Source: Betaproteobacteria bacterium
GTDB taxonomy: Bacteria > Pseudomonadota > Gammaproteobacteria > Burkholderiales > SG8-39
Length of the DNA stretch: 64,000 nt
Assembly (NCBI GenBank): GCA_004297625.1
Contig: SCTY01000057.1
Location: forward strand, 83,066-147,065
Reading direction: 5' to 3'
In this document: piece by piece, positions 33,669 through 43,308 of the stretch
How positions within the stretch are numbered: position 1 is the stretch's first letter
Layout of the letters: each line of letters opens with the position of its first letter
Translations under genes and position numbers: made by a program
Notes under the pieces: generated by a model
Told to the model about the DNA's origin: nothing
What the model saw: only the letters and a program-made list of their open reading frames with translations
Database searches by the model: none

Positions 33669-34836
33669 GCGCGGGAATGGTCCAGAACGGAGCCGCCGCG
33701 ATCCCGATGAACGCGAGCGCCGCTGCGAGCCCGACGCCGTATCCCCCCGTCAGGTCGTGCAGCAGCCCGCCCATGTACGAGCCGATCGCGGCGCCGATCG
33801 CGTTCGCCGAATAGATCACGCCGTAAATCGTGGCGACCCTCGGGCCGGCGAAGTAGCGTGCCGCGACCGACGAGATGATCGGCCCGCGCGTGCCCATGCA
33901 AAGCCCGAACAGCGCCACGAACACCGCGAGCAGCGCAGCGGACGGCGAATAGCTCATCAGCACGAGCAGCCCCATGCCGGCCGCGGTACCGGCGAAGCTG
34001 CCGGTCACGGTCTGGCGGTAGCCGAACCGGTCGGACACAAAGCCGCTCGACATCACGCTGATGGCCGAAAGCAATCCGAGAAAGCCGTAGGCGCTCGCCG
34101 CGGTCAGCGGCGAAAACCCGGCATCGATGAAAAACGCGACCAGCTGGACGAGAACCGAGAACATCGCCACCGCGGTGCAGAAGAACATGAGCGCAAGGCC
34201 CCAGAACACCGGCGCGCGCAGCGCTTTTTTCAGCGTCCAGCCCTCGCCCGCCTTTCCTTGCCGCTGTTCATGACGATGCAGCGGGCTGCCCTGGGCAAAG
34301 CGCTTCCACGGCAGCAGCAGCACGGCCGGTACCAGAATCAGCACCGCGAGGCCGAAAATGCGGTACGTGAGCCGCCAGTCGTACGCGCCGATGAGCGACT
34401 GCGCGATCGGCACGAACAGGATGGTGCCCACGCCGGTCGCCGAGAACGCGATGCCGATCGCCGAGGACAGCTTTTCGCGGTACCAGCGGGAAAGAAGCGC
34501 CGAGCCCGGCACCATGCCGTTCAGGCTGACGCCCACGCCCACCAGCGCGCCGATGAAGATATAGAACTGCCACAGGCTGGTGAGCCCGCCGGCCAGGAAG
34601 AGCGCGGCGCCGAGGCAGGACATCCCGGCGCCGTAAACCCAGCGCGGGCCGAGCCGGTCGAACACCAGGCCGACGAGCGGCGCGGTGAAGCCGTGCACCA
34701 GCAGGTAGATCGAATAGACGCTGGTCACCTCGGAGCGCGACCAGCCGAACTGGCGCTCGAGGGGCAGGAGGAACACCGCGTACGTGTCGCCGAGCCCGCG
34801 CCCGAACATGTTGAGCGCGAAGCACGCGGCGAGCAC
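33652..34836 (-). CDS. MFS transporter (monocarboxylate/oxalate-formate type)
   Basis: This protein of about 394 aa has 12 membrane segments. FGWSRSEVTSVYSIYLL near the N-terminus and RYFAGPRVATIYG are typical of the OFA/MCT-like subfamily, which moves organic acids. The start is uncertain. GTG 34836 is given; a CTG at 34863 overlapping the pncB stop (CTGA) would add nine residues. It follows pncB on the same strand. Confidence 0.85.
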   Translation of the reverse strand: MLAACFALNMFGRGLGDTYAVFLLPLERQFGWSRSEVTSVYSIYLLVHGFTAPLVGLVFDRLGPRWVYGAGMSCLGAALFLAGGLTSLWQFYIFIGALVGVGVSLNGMVPGSALLSRWYREKLSSAIGIAFSATGVGTILFVPIAQSLIGAYDWRLTYRIFGLAVLILVPAVLLLPWKRFAQGSPLHRHEQRQGKAGEGWTLKKALRAPVFWGLALMFFCTAVAMFSVLVQLVAFFIDAGFSPLTAASAYGFLGLLSAISVMSSGFVSDRFGYRQTVTGSFAGTAAGMGLLVLMSYSPSAALLAVFVALFGLCMGTRGPIISSVAARYFAGPRVATIYGVIYSANAIGAAIGSYMGGLLHDLTGGYGVGLAAALAFIGIAAAPFWTIPALKDFR

Positions 34837-34859
34837 CGCGATCGCGGTCCTGGAGGCGC

Positions 34860-36044
34860 TCAGTTTTTCTCTGCGGGCTCGAGCCCGAAGACCTGGCGCA
34901 GGTAGCGCAGGTAGCCGGGATCCGTGCTCACCGTCTTGCCGGGCGAGTCGGAGACCTTGGCCACCGGCTGGCCGTTGCACTCGGTCATCTTGATGACGAT
35001 GTTGATCGGCTCGTAGCCTAGGTCGTTGGTGAGGTTGGTGCCGATGCCGAACGAGGTGCGCGCGCGGTCGTGGAAGCGCCGTGCGATCTCGATGGCGAGC
35101 GGGAAGGAGAGCTGGTCGGAGAAGATGAGCGTCTTGGTGCGCGGGTCGACGCGGTTGTGCCGGTAATGCGCGACCAGCTTCTCGCCCCATTCGAAAGGGT
35201 CGCCGGAGTCGTGGCGCGCGCCGTCGAAGAGCTTGCAGAAGTACATGTCGAAGTCGCGCAGGAAGGCGTCCATGCCGTAGGTGTCCGAGACCGCGATGCC
35301 GAGGTCGCCGCGGTACTCCTGCGCCCACTTGTCGAAGGCGAAGCTCTGCGAGTCGCGCAGGCGCGGCCCGAGCGCCTGGCAGGCCTGCATGTACTCGTGC
35401 GCCATGGTGCCGAGCGGCGTGAGGTTGTTGCGCATGGCGAACCAGACGTTGGAGGTGCCGGCGAAGTATTCGGGCACCTCGCGCTTGAGCGTCTGCAGCA
35501 GCTCTTCGTGCCAGGCGAGCGAAAAGCGCCGCCGCGTGCCGAAATCCGAGATCTTGAAGTCGAGCTCCGGCTCGACGGTGCGCACCAGATCCATCTTCGC
35601 TTGCAGCCTGCGCCGGCCCTCGTCGAAGTCCGGGCGCGGCTGGGTGCGCCGGAAGTACAGCTCGGAAACGATGGCGAGCACCGGGATCTCGTACAGGATG
35701 GTGTGCAGCCAGGGCCCGCGGATGGTGATGGCGATCTCGCCGGGCGCCTCGCCGGGTCCGAGGCGCAGGTATTTCTCGTTGAAGTGGAACAGCGCCAGAA
35801 AATCCACGAAGTCCGATTTCATGAACCTCAGGCCGCGCAGGTACACGAGCTCATCGTCGCGGAAGCGCAGCGTGCAAAGATTTGCAAGCTCGCGGCGGAT
35901 TGCGTCGAGGTCGGGCCGCAAATCCACGCCGCGAGTGCGACATTTGAAACGGTACTCGACCTGCGCGCCGGGAAAGTGATGCAAAACGACCTGCATCATC
36001 GTGAATTTGTACAGGTCGGTGTCCAACAGCGACTGGATAATCAT
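34860..36044 (-). CDS. pncB: Nicotinate phosphoribosyltransferase
   Basis: This 394-aa protein of standard length opens SLLDTDLYKFTMMQVVLHHF. The conserved DFGTRRRFS loop carries the phosphorylatable histidine region SLAWHEE, and GTSNVWFA and DSGDPFEWGEK are kept. It converts nicotinate plus PRPP to nicotinate mononucleotide in the NAD salvage pathway, in the cytoplasm. It is divergent from the SRAP gene. Confidence 0.96.
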   Translation of the reverse strand: MIIQSLLDTDLYKFTMMQVVLHHFPGAQVEYRFKCRTRGVDLRPDLDAIRRELANLCTLRFRDDELVYLRGLRFMKSDFVDFLALFHFNEKYLRLGPGEAPGEIAITIRGPWLHTILYEIPVLAIVSELYFRRTQPRPDFDEGRRRLQAKMDLVRTVEPELDFKISDFGTRRRFSLAWHEELLQTLKREVPEYFAGTSNVWFAMRNNLTPLGTMAHEYMQACQALGPRLRDSQSFAFDKWAQEYRGDLGIAVSDTYGMDAFLRDFDMYFCKLFDGARHDSGDPFEWGEKLVAHYRHNRVDPRTKTLIFSDQLSFPLAIEIARRFHDRARTSFGIGTNLTNDLGYEPINIVIKMTECNGQPVAKVSDSPGKTVSTDPGYLRYLRQVFGLEPAEKN

Positions 36045-36082
36045 GCGGCGTGCATTGTAACCTTAGCTCTCATTCATCGATC

Positions 36083-36673
36083 ATGTGCGGCCGTTACGCT
36101 CTGCATAGCAATCCCGACGCGGTGGCGCTCGAGGTCGGGCTCGACTCGCCGCCCGACTTCACGCCCCGCTACAACATCGCTCCGATGGCGCCGGTGCTGA
36201 TCGTCAAGCGCGACGGCGCGGCGCTCGCGCGCTGGGGACTCGTGCCGCGCTGGTCGAGCGATCCCGCGATCGGCATGAAGCTCATCAACGCGCGCGCCGA
36301 AACGCTCGGCGAGAAGCCCTCGTTTCGCGACGCTTACCACCGGCGCCGCTGCCTGATTCCGGCGAACGGCTTCTACGAGTGGAAGCGGCAGGGCGAGCTC
36401 AAGCAGCCGTACTACGTGCATCCCGCGGACGGCGCGCTGTTCGCGTTCGCCGGGCTTTGGGACACGTGGCGCGATACCCACACCTGCACCATCGTCACCA
36501 CCGAGGCGAACGCCACGATGCGCGCCATCCACGATCGCATGCCGGTGATCATCGCGCGCGAGCACTACGCGGGGTGGCTGCACGGCGAGGAAGGCCTGCT
36601 GCGCCCGCCGCCCGCGGCCGCGATCCGCTGCTACCCGATGGACTCAGAGCTGCAGAAAAGCCTCTTCGACTAG
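36083..36673 (+). CDS. SRAP domain protein (YedK/HMCES type), abasic-site DNA-protein crosslinker
   Basis: This 196-aa protein begins MCGRYA, so the catalytic Cys2 is exposed after Met removal; the upstream in-frame ATG at 36050 would bury it and is rejected. RYNIAP, the WGLVP stretch, NARAET and CLIPANGFYEW are the family blocks, and H in IHDRMP completes the site. It shields abasic sites in single-stranded DNA. It lies next to dinB and lexA, a sensible repair neighbourhood. Confidence 0.93.
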   Translation: MCGRYALHSNPDAVALEVGLDSPPDFTPRYNIAPMAPVLIVKRDGAALARWGLVPRWSSDPAIGMKLINARAETLGEKPSFRDAYHRRRCLIPANGFYEWKRQGELKQPYYVHPADGALFAFAGLWDTWRDTHTCTIVTTEANATMRAIHDRMPVIIAREHYAGWLHGEEGLLRPPPAAAIRCYPMDSELQKSLFD

Positions 36674-37690
36674 GCCGTTCACGCGCGCGCCGAGCAGGCG
36701 CACCGGCCGCCGCCCGGCCTGCGTGCGATGCAGCAGCTCGGTGGCCCACGACGATATGACGTCGGCATCCGAGGTCGCGCGCGACAGCGTGTGGCTACGC
36801 GTAACGGTGGTGAAATCCGCGTAACGCACCTTGATCGTCACCGTGCGCCCTGCCAGGTGCTTCTTTTCCAGCCACTGCGCCGTCTCGCGCGCGAGGCGCT
36901 CGAGCTCCGCCCTGATGGCCTCCATGTCTTCGAGGTCGTGCGCGTAGGTCGTTTCGCTGCTCGCCGACTTGGCCGCGCGGTGCGCGACCACGGGACGCGG
37001 ATCGTCGCCGTACGACAGGCGCCGCAGCCAGTCGGCAAGGCTTCCCACCTCCCGGTGCAGGACCTCGGCATCGAAAGTCCGGATGTCGACGACGCGCTCG
37101 ATGCCAAGCTTGCGCAGCTTGGTGGCGGTGACGGGCCCTACTCCCCATAGCGCGTCCACCGGCAGGCATTGCAGGAACTGCTCGACGCGCCCGGGCGAGA
37201 TGACCGTCAGGCCGTCGGGCTTGCGCCAGCCCGAGGCGATCTTGGCGAGAAACTTGTTGGGCGCGACCCCGGCCGAAGCGGTGCACCGGGTTTCTTGATG
37301 GATGCGGCGCTTGAGCTCTTTCGCCACGAGGCTCGCGTACCCTATTCCCCAGCGGTTCTCGGTGACGTCCACGTACGCCTCGTCGAGCGAGAGCGGCTCC
37401 ACCAGGTCGCTGCACGAGCGCAGGATCGCCATGACCTGCTCGGAGACCGCCTTGTATTTCCCGAAGTCCGGCCGCACCACGGCGAGCTCCGGGCAAAGCC
37501 GCAGCGCGCGCGCCATCGGCATGGCGGAGCGCACGCCGAAAGCGCGCGCCTCGTAGCTCGCGGCGGCCACCACGCCGCGGCTTTCGGGGCTGCCGCCGAC
37601 CACGACCGGCCGGCCGCGCAGCGCCGGATCGTCGCGCTGCTCGACCGCGGCATAGAAGGCGTCCATGTCCAGGTGGACAATCCGGCGCAT
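36644..37690 (-). CDS. dinB: DNA polymerase IV (Y family)
   Basis: This 348-aa protein has HLDMDAFYAAVEQRDDP at the N-terminus, SLDEAYVDVT (catalytic carboxylates), and a little-finger domain at the C-terminus. The terminal beta-clamp motif is not obvious. It performs error-prone lesion bypass. It is divergent from lexA, with only 21 bp between start codons, so both genes share a LexA-responsive control region. The 3' end overlaps the convergent SRAP gene by 30 bp. Confidence 0.95.
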   Translation of the reverse strand: MRRIVHLDMDAFYAAVEQRDDPALRGRPVVVGGSPESRGVVAAASYEARAFGVRSAMPMARALRLCPELAVVRPDFGKYKAVSEQVMAILRSCSDLVEPLSLDEAYVDVTENRWGIGYASLVAKELKRRIHQETRCTASAGVAPNKFLAKIASGWRKPDGLTVISPGRVEQFLQCLPVDALWGVGPVTATKLRKLGIERVVDIRTFDAEVLHREVGSLADWLRRLSYGDDPRPVVAHRAAKSASSETTYAHDLEDMEAIRAELERLARETAQWLEKKHLAGRTVTIKVRYADFTTVTRSHTLSRATSDADVISSWATELLHRTQAGRRPVRLLGARVNGLVEEAFLQL

Positions 37691-37711
37691 ATACTGTATA
37701 TAATGCCACTA
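37691..37711. promoter_or_regulatory. Shared dinB/lexA control region with LexA-like half site
   Basis: ACTGTATATAATGCC carries one good LexA half (CTGT, 37694-37697); the partner half reads CCAC instead of ACAG. A perfect TATAAT (37699-37704) lies 7 nt before the lexA ATG at 37712. On the other strand, TATATA-CAGTAT directly precedes the dinB ATG. Both genes would therefore have almost no leader. Confidence 0.6.
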
Positions 37712-38341
37712 ATGGACGCCCTGACAGAACGCCAGTCCGAAATTTTGAAGCTGGTCCGCGAGCTGACCGAGGTGTCGGGCTATCCGCCGACGCGCGCCGA
37801 GATCGCCGAGCGCATGGGGTTCCGCTCCGTCAACGCCGCCGAGCAGCACTTGCGCGCGCTCGAAAAAAAGGGCGCCATCGAAATTTCTTCGGGAGCGTCG
37901 CGCGGCATCCGCGTACGCGACGGCCGGCCGGCCGCGCGCCACGGCCGCCTGCTCGAGCTGCCGGTCATCGGGCGCGTCGCGGCGGGGAGCCCGATGCTCG
38001 CCGAAGAGCACGTACAGGGCCGCTACCAGGTGGACCCGAATCTTTTCACCCCGCGCGCCGACTACCTGCTGCGCGTGCGCGGCATGTCGATGCGCGATGC
38101 CGGCATCCTGGAGGGCGACCTCCTCGCCGTACATCGCAGCGAGGACGCGCGCAGCGGGCAGATCGTCGTCGCCCGGCTCGGAGACGACGTCACGGTGAAG
38201 CGCTTCCGCCGGCGCGGGCACGCGGTACAGCTTCTTCCCGAGAATCCGGATTTCCAGCCGATCGAGGTCGACCTGCGAACCGAGCCGCTCGCCATCGAGG
38301 GCATCGCGGTCGGCGTGATCCGGAACAGCAAGAGTCTATAG
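37712..38341 (+). CDS. lexA: LexA repressor
   Basis: This 209-aa protein starts at MDALTERQSEI, matching the usual MKALTxRQ start; an ATG at 37703 is possible but less likely. It has a winged helix (residues 1 to about 70), an Ala-Gly autocleavage site in GRVAAGSP, catalytic serine in GMSMRDAGI and lysine in VTVKRF. It represses the SOS genes, including dinB and imuA here. Confidence 0.96.
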   Translation: MDALTERQSEILKLVRELTEVSGYPPTRAEIAERMGFRSVNAAEQHLRALEKKGAIEISSGASRGIRVRDGRPAARHGRLLELPVIGRVAAGSPMLAEEHVQGRYQVDPNLFTPRADYLLRVRGMSMRDAGILEGDLLAVHRSEDARSGQIVVARLGDDVTVKRFRRRGHAVQLLPENPDFQPIEVDLRTEPLAIEGIAVGVIRNSKSL

Positions 38342-38398
38342 TCCCCGGAGTAGTTTTACCTTTTCGTCTTAGAATGGCGCGGGGAGAATCCTGCGCTG

Positions 38399-40192
38399 AT
38401 GAATCATTCCAGCACCGCCGAAGGCGCTGCGCTGGCGGTTTCCGAAAAAAGCCTTGCATCCGGCATAACCGGGCGAACCGACCCGCGCGCGGTGCTGGCT
38501 GCCCGCGTCGAGCAGCTCTACGGCCAGATGTGGCTGGGAATCCTGACGACTTTCGCGATCGGAGCCATCGCGACCTTCGAGCTGTGGGAGCTTCGGCTGC
38601 GCGAGCTGGTGCTCTTCTGGTGGGGCCTCGTGCTGCTCATCACGGCGGCGAGCGCCGGGCTGCTCTACGCCTACCGCAGCAGGCGCGACAAGGAAGCGGA
38701 CCCCGAGCAGTGGCTGCGCTGGCTTGGGATCGCCGCGCTCGCCGCGGGCGCGAATTGGGGCTTTGCCGGCGCGGTGTTCTTTCCTTCCCACACCGACGAG
38801 CAGCAGGTGTTCCTCGCGTTCCTGCTCACCGGCATGACGGCGGCCGGCATTCCCGTCTATGCGGCCTCCTGGCCCATCTTCGCGCTGTACGCCGCAGGCG
38901 CCCTGGCGCCGTTCACCTACGTGCTCGCGACCTTCGGAAACCGCCTGTTCACCGAGATCGCCCTGCTCGTGCCGATGTTCTACGCGATCAACGTCGCGAT
39001 CGCCTACCGCCTGACGCAGGTGTTCCATTCGGGCTACCGGCTGCGGCACGCGTACGGCCGGCTGACTCGGGATTACAGCGTGCTCAACCAGCGGCTCGAG
39101 CGCCAGCTGGTCGAGCTCGACGAAGCGCGCCGCCAGGTCGAGGCGAGCGGGCGCAAGCTGCAGCTCTTCGCCGAGCGCGCGCCGATCGCGGTGCTCGAGC
39201 TGGACGCGAACGGCGCGATCACCGAGGTGAACCACGCCGCGGAGCTTCTCTTCGGCTACGCCGGCGGCGAGCTGATCGGCCGCCACTTCTCCTTTCTTGT
39301 GAGGCCCGAGCACCACGACGAATTCAAGGCGCGGTGGAAGCGGATCGCGGAAAGCCACGCCTCCGAGGCGGGCGTCATCCGCAATACGCGGCGCGACGGC
39401 ATCGACCTGCTGTGCGAGTGGACCGTGACGCCGCTCGTGAACCGCGAGGGCACCATCATCGCCGTGGTCGCCCAGGGACGCGACATCACGGCGCAGCGCG
39501 AAGCCGAGCGCATCAAGAAGGAGTTCACCTCCACCCTGAGCCACGAGCTGCGCACCCCGCTCACTTCGATCATCGGCTCGCTGCAGCTCGTCAACACCGG
39601 CATCGTGGGCGACGTGCCGCCCGATGTCAGCGAGCTCACCGTGGTTGCCGAGCGCAACAGCCAGCGCCTGCTCGACCTCATCAACGATCTGCTCGACATC
39701 GAGAAGATGGAGTCCGGCAAGCTGACGATGGCGCCCGAGGTGCTGGCCATCGACGAGGTGGTGCGCGAGGCCATGGTCCTCAACAAGGCGTTCGGCGAGC
39801 GCTTCAAGGTGAATTTCGAGATGCAGTCCGGCCTGCCCGGGAGCGAAGTCACGGCCGACAGAAAGCGCCTGCTCCAGGTCATGACCAACCTGCTCTCCAA
39901 CGCCGCCAAGTTTTCGCCCGAAGGCGGCGCGGTGGAAATCGCGCTGCGCGAGAACGGCTCGAACGTGCGCGTCGCGGTGCAGGACCGCGGCCCCGGCATC
40001 CCCGAGTCCTTCCGCAGCCGGATCTTCGGCCGTTTCGCGCAGGCCGACTCGACCGCCACCCGGCAGAAGGGCGGCACCGGGCTCGGCCTCGCCATCTGCA
40101 AGCGGCTCGTCGAGCTGATGCACGGAAAAATCGGCTTCGAAGCCCGCGCGGGCGGCGGGACCACTTTCTGGTTCGAGCTGCCGCGGAGCTGA
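38399..40192 (+). CDS. Membrane-bound PAS sensor histidine kinase
   Basis: This 597-aa protein has an N-terminal membrane domain of about six to seven helices (residues 40-220). A short coiled coil, a PAS domain (about 255-370), a HisKA dimerisation domain with phospho-acceptor histidine in SHELRTPLTS, and an HATPase_c domain (NLLSNAAKFS, DRGPGIP, GGTGLGLAI) follow. The signal is unknown. A stand-alone receiver gene follows after 18 nt and is the likely partner. Confidence 0.92.
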   Translation: MNHSSTAEGAALAVSEKSLASGITGRTDPRAVLAARVEQLYGQMWLGILTTFAIGAIATFELWELRLRELVLFWWGLVLLITAASAGLLYAYRSRRDKEADPEQWLRWLGIAALAAGANWGFAGAVFFPSHTDEQQVFLAFLLTGMTAAGIPVYAASWPIFALYAAGALAPFTYVLATFGNRLFTEIALLVPMFYAINVAIAYRLTQVFHSGYRLRHAYGRLTRDYSVLNQRLERQLVELDEARRQVEASGRKLQLFAERAPIAVLELDANGAITEVNHAAELLFGYAGGELIGRHFSFLVRPEHHDEFKARWKRIAESHASEAGVIRNTRRDGIDLLCEWTVTPLVNREGTIIAVVAQGRDITAQREAERIKKEFTSTLSHELRTPLTSIIGSLQLVNTGIVGDVPPDVSELTVVAERNSQRLLDLINDLLDIEKMESGKLTMAPEVLAIDEVVREAMVLNKAFGERFKVNFEMQSGLPGSEVTADRKRLLQVMTNLLSNAAKFSPEGGAVEIALRENGSNVRVAVQDRGPGIPESFRSRIFGRFAQADSTATRQKGGTGLGLAICKRLVELMHGKIGFEARAGGGTTFWFELPRS

Positions 40193-40210
40193 GAAAAACG
40201 GAGACACGCC

Positions 40211-40600
40211 ATGCCTGACCGAGCATTGAACCGCATCTGCTATGTCGAGGACGACGAGGACATCCAGCGCATCGTGCGCATGTCGCTGGAGCGGGTCGGC
40301 AAGATGACGGTGGAAGTGGTGGGCGATCCGACCATGGCGATCGACGCGATCGGCGCCTTCAAGCCCGACCTCGTGATGCTCGACTGGATGATGCCCAAGC
40401 TCGACGGGCCGGCGCTGTTCCGCCTGATGCAGCAGCACGCCGAGCTCAAGGCGATTCCCGTGGTCTTCATCACCGCCAAGGCGTCGCAGCGCGACCTCGA
40501 TGAGCTCATGGCGATGGGCGCGGTCGGGACCGTATCGAAGCCGTTCTCGCCGAAGGATCTTCCCGGCCAGCTGCGCGAAATCTGGAAGAAGCTGCCCTAG
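40211..40600 (+). CDS. Single-domain response regulator
   Basis: This 129-aa receiver-only (CheY-like) protein has the acidic pair EDDED near the N-terminus, phospho-acceptor aspartate in VMLDWMMPKLDG, T in FITAK and K in VSKPFS. It has no output domain, so it must act through protein contacts, perhaps in a relay with the Hpt protein encoded nearby. It follows the histidine kinase gene with a GGAGA RBS. Confidence 0.92.
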   Translation: MPDRALNRICYVEDDEDIQRIVRMSLERVGKMTVEVVGDPTMAIDAIGAFKPDLVMLDWMMPKLDGPALFRLMQQHAELKAIPVVFITAKASQRDLDELMAMGAVGTVSKPFSPKDLPGQLREIWKKLP

Positions 40601-40619
40601 GCAGCGGGAAGAAAGCGCC

Positions 40620-41879
40620 TTAGATAAGGCGCTGCGTCCGGTCGGGATCGGCCTGCTGCTCGAACTTGCGGGCGAGGAAGCCGAGCACCTCGTCGGCGTT
40701 GCGGAAGCGCGCGTCGCGGTCCTTCTCGAGCAGCTTGTCGAGCAGCCGCTGGTAGCGCTCGAGCTCCTCGGGCAGCGAGGGCGGCGGCGTATTGAGATGC
40801 TGCAGGGCGACCTCGACCGCCGAATCGCCCTCGAAGACATGCCGGCCGGTGAGCATCTGGAACAGCAGCACCCCCGCGCTGTAGATATCGGTGCGCAGGT
40901 CGAGCACCTTGCCCTGCACCTGCTCCGGGCTCATGTAGCGCGGCGTGCCGAGGATCTCGCCGTGGCCCGTCATGTCGGCCGCGTCGATGTGCTTGGCGAT
41001 GCCGAAATCGACGATCGCCAGGCTGCCGTCGTCGCGGAACATCAGGTTCTGCGGCTTGAGGTCGCGGTGCAGGATGCCTTTCTCGTGGATGTCTCCCAGC
41101 GCGAGCATCAGCTCGCGGAACAGGCGCAGGCACTCCGGCGGCGGCAGCGCCTTGCCGCCCAGACGCTTGTTGAGATCCCCGCCCTCGAAGAATTCCATGA
41201 CCAGGTAGGCGTGCTCGTCCGCCGTGCCGTGGTCGTAGATGCGCGCGACGTGCCGGCTCTGGATGCGCTCGACCAGCGAGTACTCCTCCATGAAGCGGGC
41301 GAGCGCCCGGCTGTCCGCGGTGACCTCGCTGCGCAGGATCTTCACCACGAGCGGCTCGTCGTCGCGCTCGCGCGACGCCAGGTACACCCGCGACGTGCCG
41401 CCCTCGCCGATGAGGTGCAGCACCTTGATCCCCGGGATGCGGATGCGCGCGCCGAGGCTCTGGCCCTCCATGCGCGCGGCGAGCTCGGGCGAGAGCGTTC
41501 TTTCGACTGCGTCGGCGCTGAGGTCGCGCACCGCGGCGATCAGCTTCTCGCGGGTCAGCTCCTGCTTGCGCTGGTAGTCGTCGGCGCCGGCCTTCATGGC
41601 GCGCACCGCGATGATCTCGTTGCCCGCGCCGGTGAGGAACAGGATCTTCGGGCAGTCGGCGCGGCGCTTGAAATGCGCAAGCCAGTCCAGCCCATCGCCC
41701 CGGCCGAGCAGGTAATCGAGGATCACGACATCGTAGGAGCCGAGCGGGAAGGACTCCTCCGGCATGTCGCGGTCGAGCGGATCGAACAGATCGATCTCGG
41801 CCTGCGGCCATTCCTGCTTCACGTAATGCGAGATCAGGTTGCGCAGGTCCTCATCGTCGTCGATGATGAGCAGGCGCAC
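40620..41879 (-). CDS. Receiver-Ser/Thr protein kinase fusion
   Basis: This 419-aa protein starts at GTG 41879, two bases beyond the cyclase gene stop. An N-terminal receiver domain (residues 1-120, aspartate in VVILDYLLGRGDG) is followed by a eukaryotic-type kinase (about 150-410) with GEGGTSRVYLA, catalytic HRDLKPQN, DFGIAK and GTPRYMSPEQ. A two-component phosphorelay would thus gate a Ser/Thr kinase. No PASTA repeats or membrane anchor are present. Confidence 0.9.
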   Translation of the reverse strand: MRLLIIDDDEDLRNLISHYVKQEWPQAEIDLFDPLDRDMPEESFPLGSYDVVILDYLLGRGDGLDWLAHFKRRADCPKILFLTGAGNEIIAVRAMKAGADDYQRKQELTREKLIAAVRDLSADAVERTLSPELAARMEGQSLGARIRIPGIKVLHLIGEGGTSRVYLASRERDDEPLVVKILRSEVTADSRALARFMEEYSLVERIQSRHVARIYDHGTADEHAYLVMEFFEGGDLNKRLGGKALPPPECLRLFRELMLALGDIHEKGILHRDLKPQNLMFRDDGSLAIVDFGIAKHIDAADMTGHGEILGTPRYMSPEQVQGKVLDLRTDIYSAGVLLFQMLTGRHVFEGDSAVEVALQHLNTPPPSLPEELERYQRLLDKLLEKDRDARFRNADEVLGFLARKFEQQADPDRTQRLI

Positions 41880-41881
41880 GG

Positions 41882-42973
41882 CTAGAGCCGGATCGAGTAG
41901 ACCGCGGTGGCCTCCGACATGCCGCGCAGGGCGATGTCGCCGCGCGCCTCCACGCGGCCTTGCGGAACCAGGTCGCGGATCGACTGGTAGTAGGCGCCCG
42001 ACACCAGAACCTCGTCGGCCTGCGCCATCTGCACCAGCCGCGCCGCCGTGTTCACGGTGTTGCCGATGACGGTATAGCTCATGAAATGCGGCGAGCCTAC
42101 GTTGCCGATGATGGCCTCGCCGCGGCAGATGCCGATGCCGACGCCGGTCTCGACGCCGTAGCGCCCGCGCCACGCGCTCGCCAGCGGCCCGAAGCTCGAC
42201 ACCATGTCGACCGCGGTGCGCCAGGCGCGCGCCGGGGCATCCGGCTGGGGAAAAGGCACGTTGAATCCGACCAGCAGGCTGTCGCCCGCCATGTTGAAGA
42301 TCGTGCCCTCGTGCTGATACGCCGCCTCGGTGAGCACCGAGAAGAACTCGTTCAGCATCTCTACCACGTTGTGCACGGCGATGCTCTCGGTAATGCGCGT
42401 GAACCCGCGCAGATCGGCGAACAGCACGACGACTTCCGCGCGGTGCGCATGCGCCTTGAACGGCGCGTCGTCGCTTCCCAGGTCGCGGATGATGCTGTCG
42501 GCGAGCCGCGGCGAGACGTACCGGGAGAACGCCTTGCGGATCGCCTCCTTGCGCTGCACCTCGGCGGCGAGCCGGCGCTCCTCGAGCTCGCGCCGCGTCT
42601 CGTGCAGCCGGCGCAGCGTCTTGACGCGCGCCACCAGCTCTTCGCGGTTGACCGGCTTGGAAAGGAAATCGTCGGCGCCCGCCTGGATGCCGCGCACGCG
42701 GCTTTCGCGGTCCTCCAGCGCCGTGACGAGCACGACGGGAATGAGCGCGGTCGCCGGGTCGGATTTCAGGTGCTCGCAGATCTCGAAGCCGTTCTTGCCG
42801 GGAAGCATCACGTCGAGCAGCACCAGGTCGGGCGGCTGCGTGAGCACGCTGAGCAAGGCGCTGTCGCCGTCGTAGACCGCATCGGCGACCATGCCCTCCG
42901 TGGTGATGATCCTCGCGAGGAAGGCAGCCATGTCCGGGTCGTCGTCAACGACGAGCACCCGGAAGCTATTCAT
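41882..42973 (-). CDS. Receiver-class III adenylate/guanylate cyclase fusion
   Basis: This 363-aa protein (start MNSFRVLVVDDDPD) has a receiver domain (1-120, aspartate in LVLLDVMLPGKNG, lysine in FLSKPV). A helical linker leads to a class III cyclase domain (about 185-360) with metal aspartates in VVLFADLRGFT and NMAGDSLLVGF and the NTVNTAARL transition-state stretch. Nucleotide specificity (ATP or GTP) was not resolved. It overlaps the Hpt gene by 8 nt. Confidence 0.92.
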   Translation of the reverse strand: MNSFRVLVVDDDPDMAAFLARIITTEGMVADAVYDGDSALLSVLTQPPDLVLLDVMLPGKNGFEICEHLKSDPATALIPVVLVTALEDRESRVRGIQAGADDFLSKPVNREELVARVKTLRRLHETRRELEERRLAAEVQRKEAIRKAFSRYVSPRLADSIIRDLGSDDAPFKAHAHRAEVVVLFADLRGFTRITESIAVHNVVEMLNEFFSVLTEAAYQHEGTIFNMAGDSLLVGFNVPFPQPDAPARAWRTAVDMVSSFGPLASAWRGRYGVETGVGIGICRGEAIIGNVGSPHFMSYTVIGNTVNTAARLVQMAQADEVLVSGAYYQSIRDLVPQGRVEARGDIALRGMSEATAVYSIRL

Positions 42974-43271
42974 AGACGATCTGTACCTTCGACAGGTAGT
43001 TGCCGTAGTCCTCGATCTGCGCGGCGAGCCCCGCCTTGTCTCCGCTGCGCGCGCCATCCTCGATGTGCTTGCCGATCACCGACACGTGCTCGAAGCCGTA
43101 GGAATTGCCGACCCCGCGCATGCGATGGCCGAGCAGGCGCAGCTGCTCGAAATCGGCCGCGGCAAGCGCGACGCGCAGCGCGTCGAGCTCTTTGCGCCGG
43201 TTGCCGAGGAAGTTGGGAATCAGGTCTTCGAGGTCTTTGGCGACCTTGACTTTATACGCGTCCTCGCCCAT
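42966..43271 (-). CDS. Hpt domain phosphotransfer protein
   Basis: This 101-aa helical protein has phospho-acceptor histidine in LLGHRMRGVGNSYGF, the HxxKG-like pattern of Hpt domains. It probably passes phosphate between the hybrid or stand-alone receivers encoded on either side. It is the first gene of the Hpt-cyclase-kinase run on the reverse strand. Confidence 0.85.
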   Translation of the reverse strand: MGEDAYKVKVAKDLEDLIPNFLGNRRKELDALRVALAAADFEQLRLLGHRMRGVGNSYGFEHVSVIGKHIEDGARSGDKAGLAAQIEDYGNYLSKVQIVYE

Positions 43272-43308
43272 GCGCCCATTATAGGCGCGGCGCTCACGAG
43301 AGGCGGCG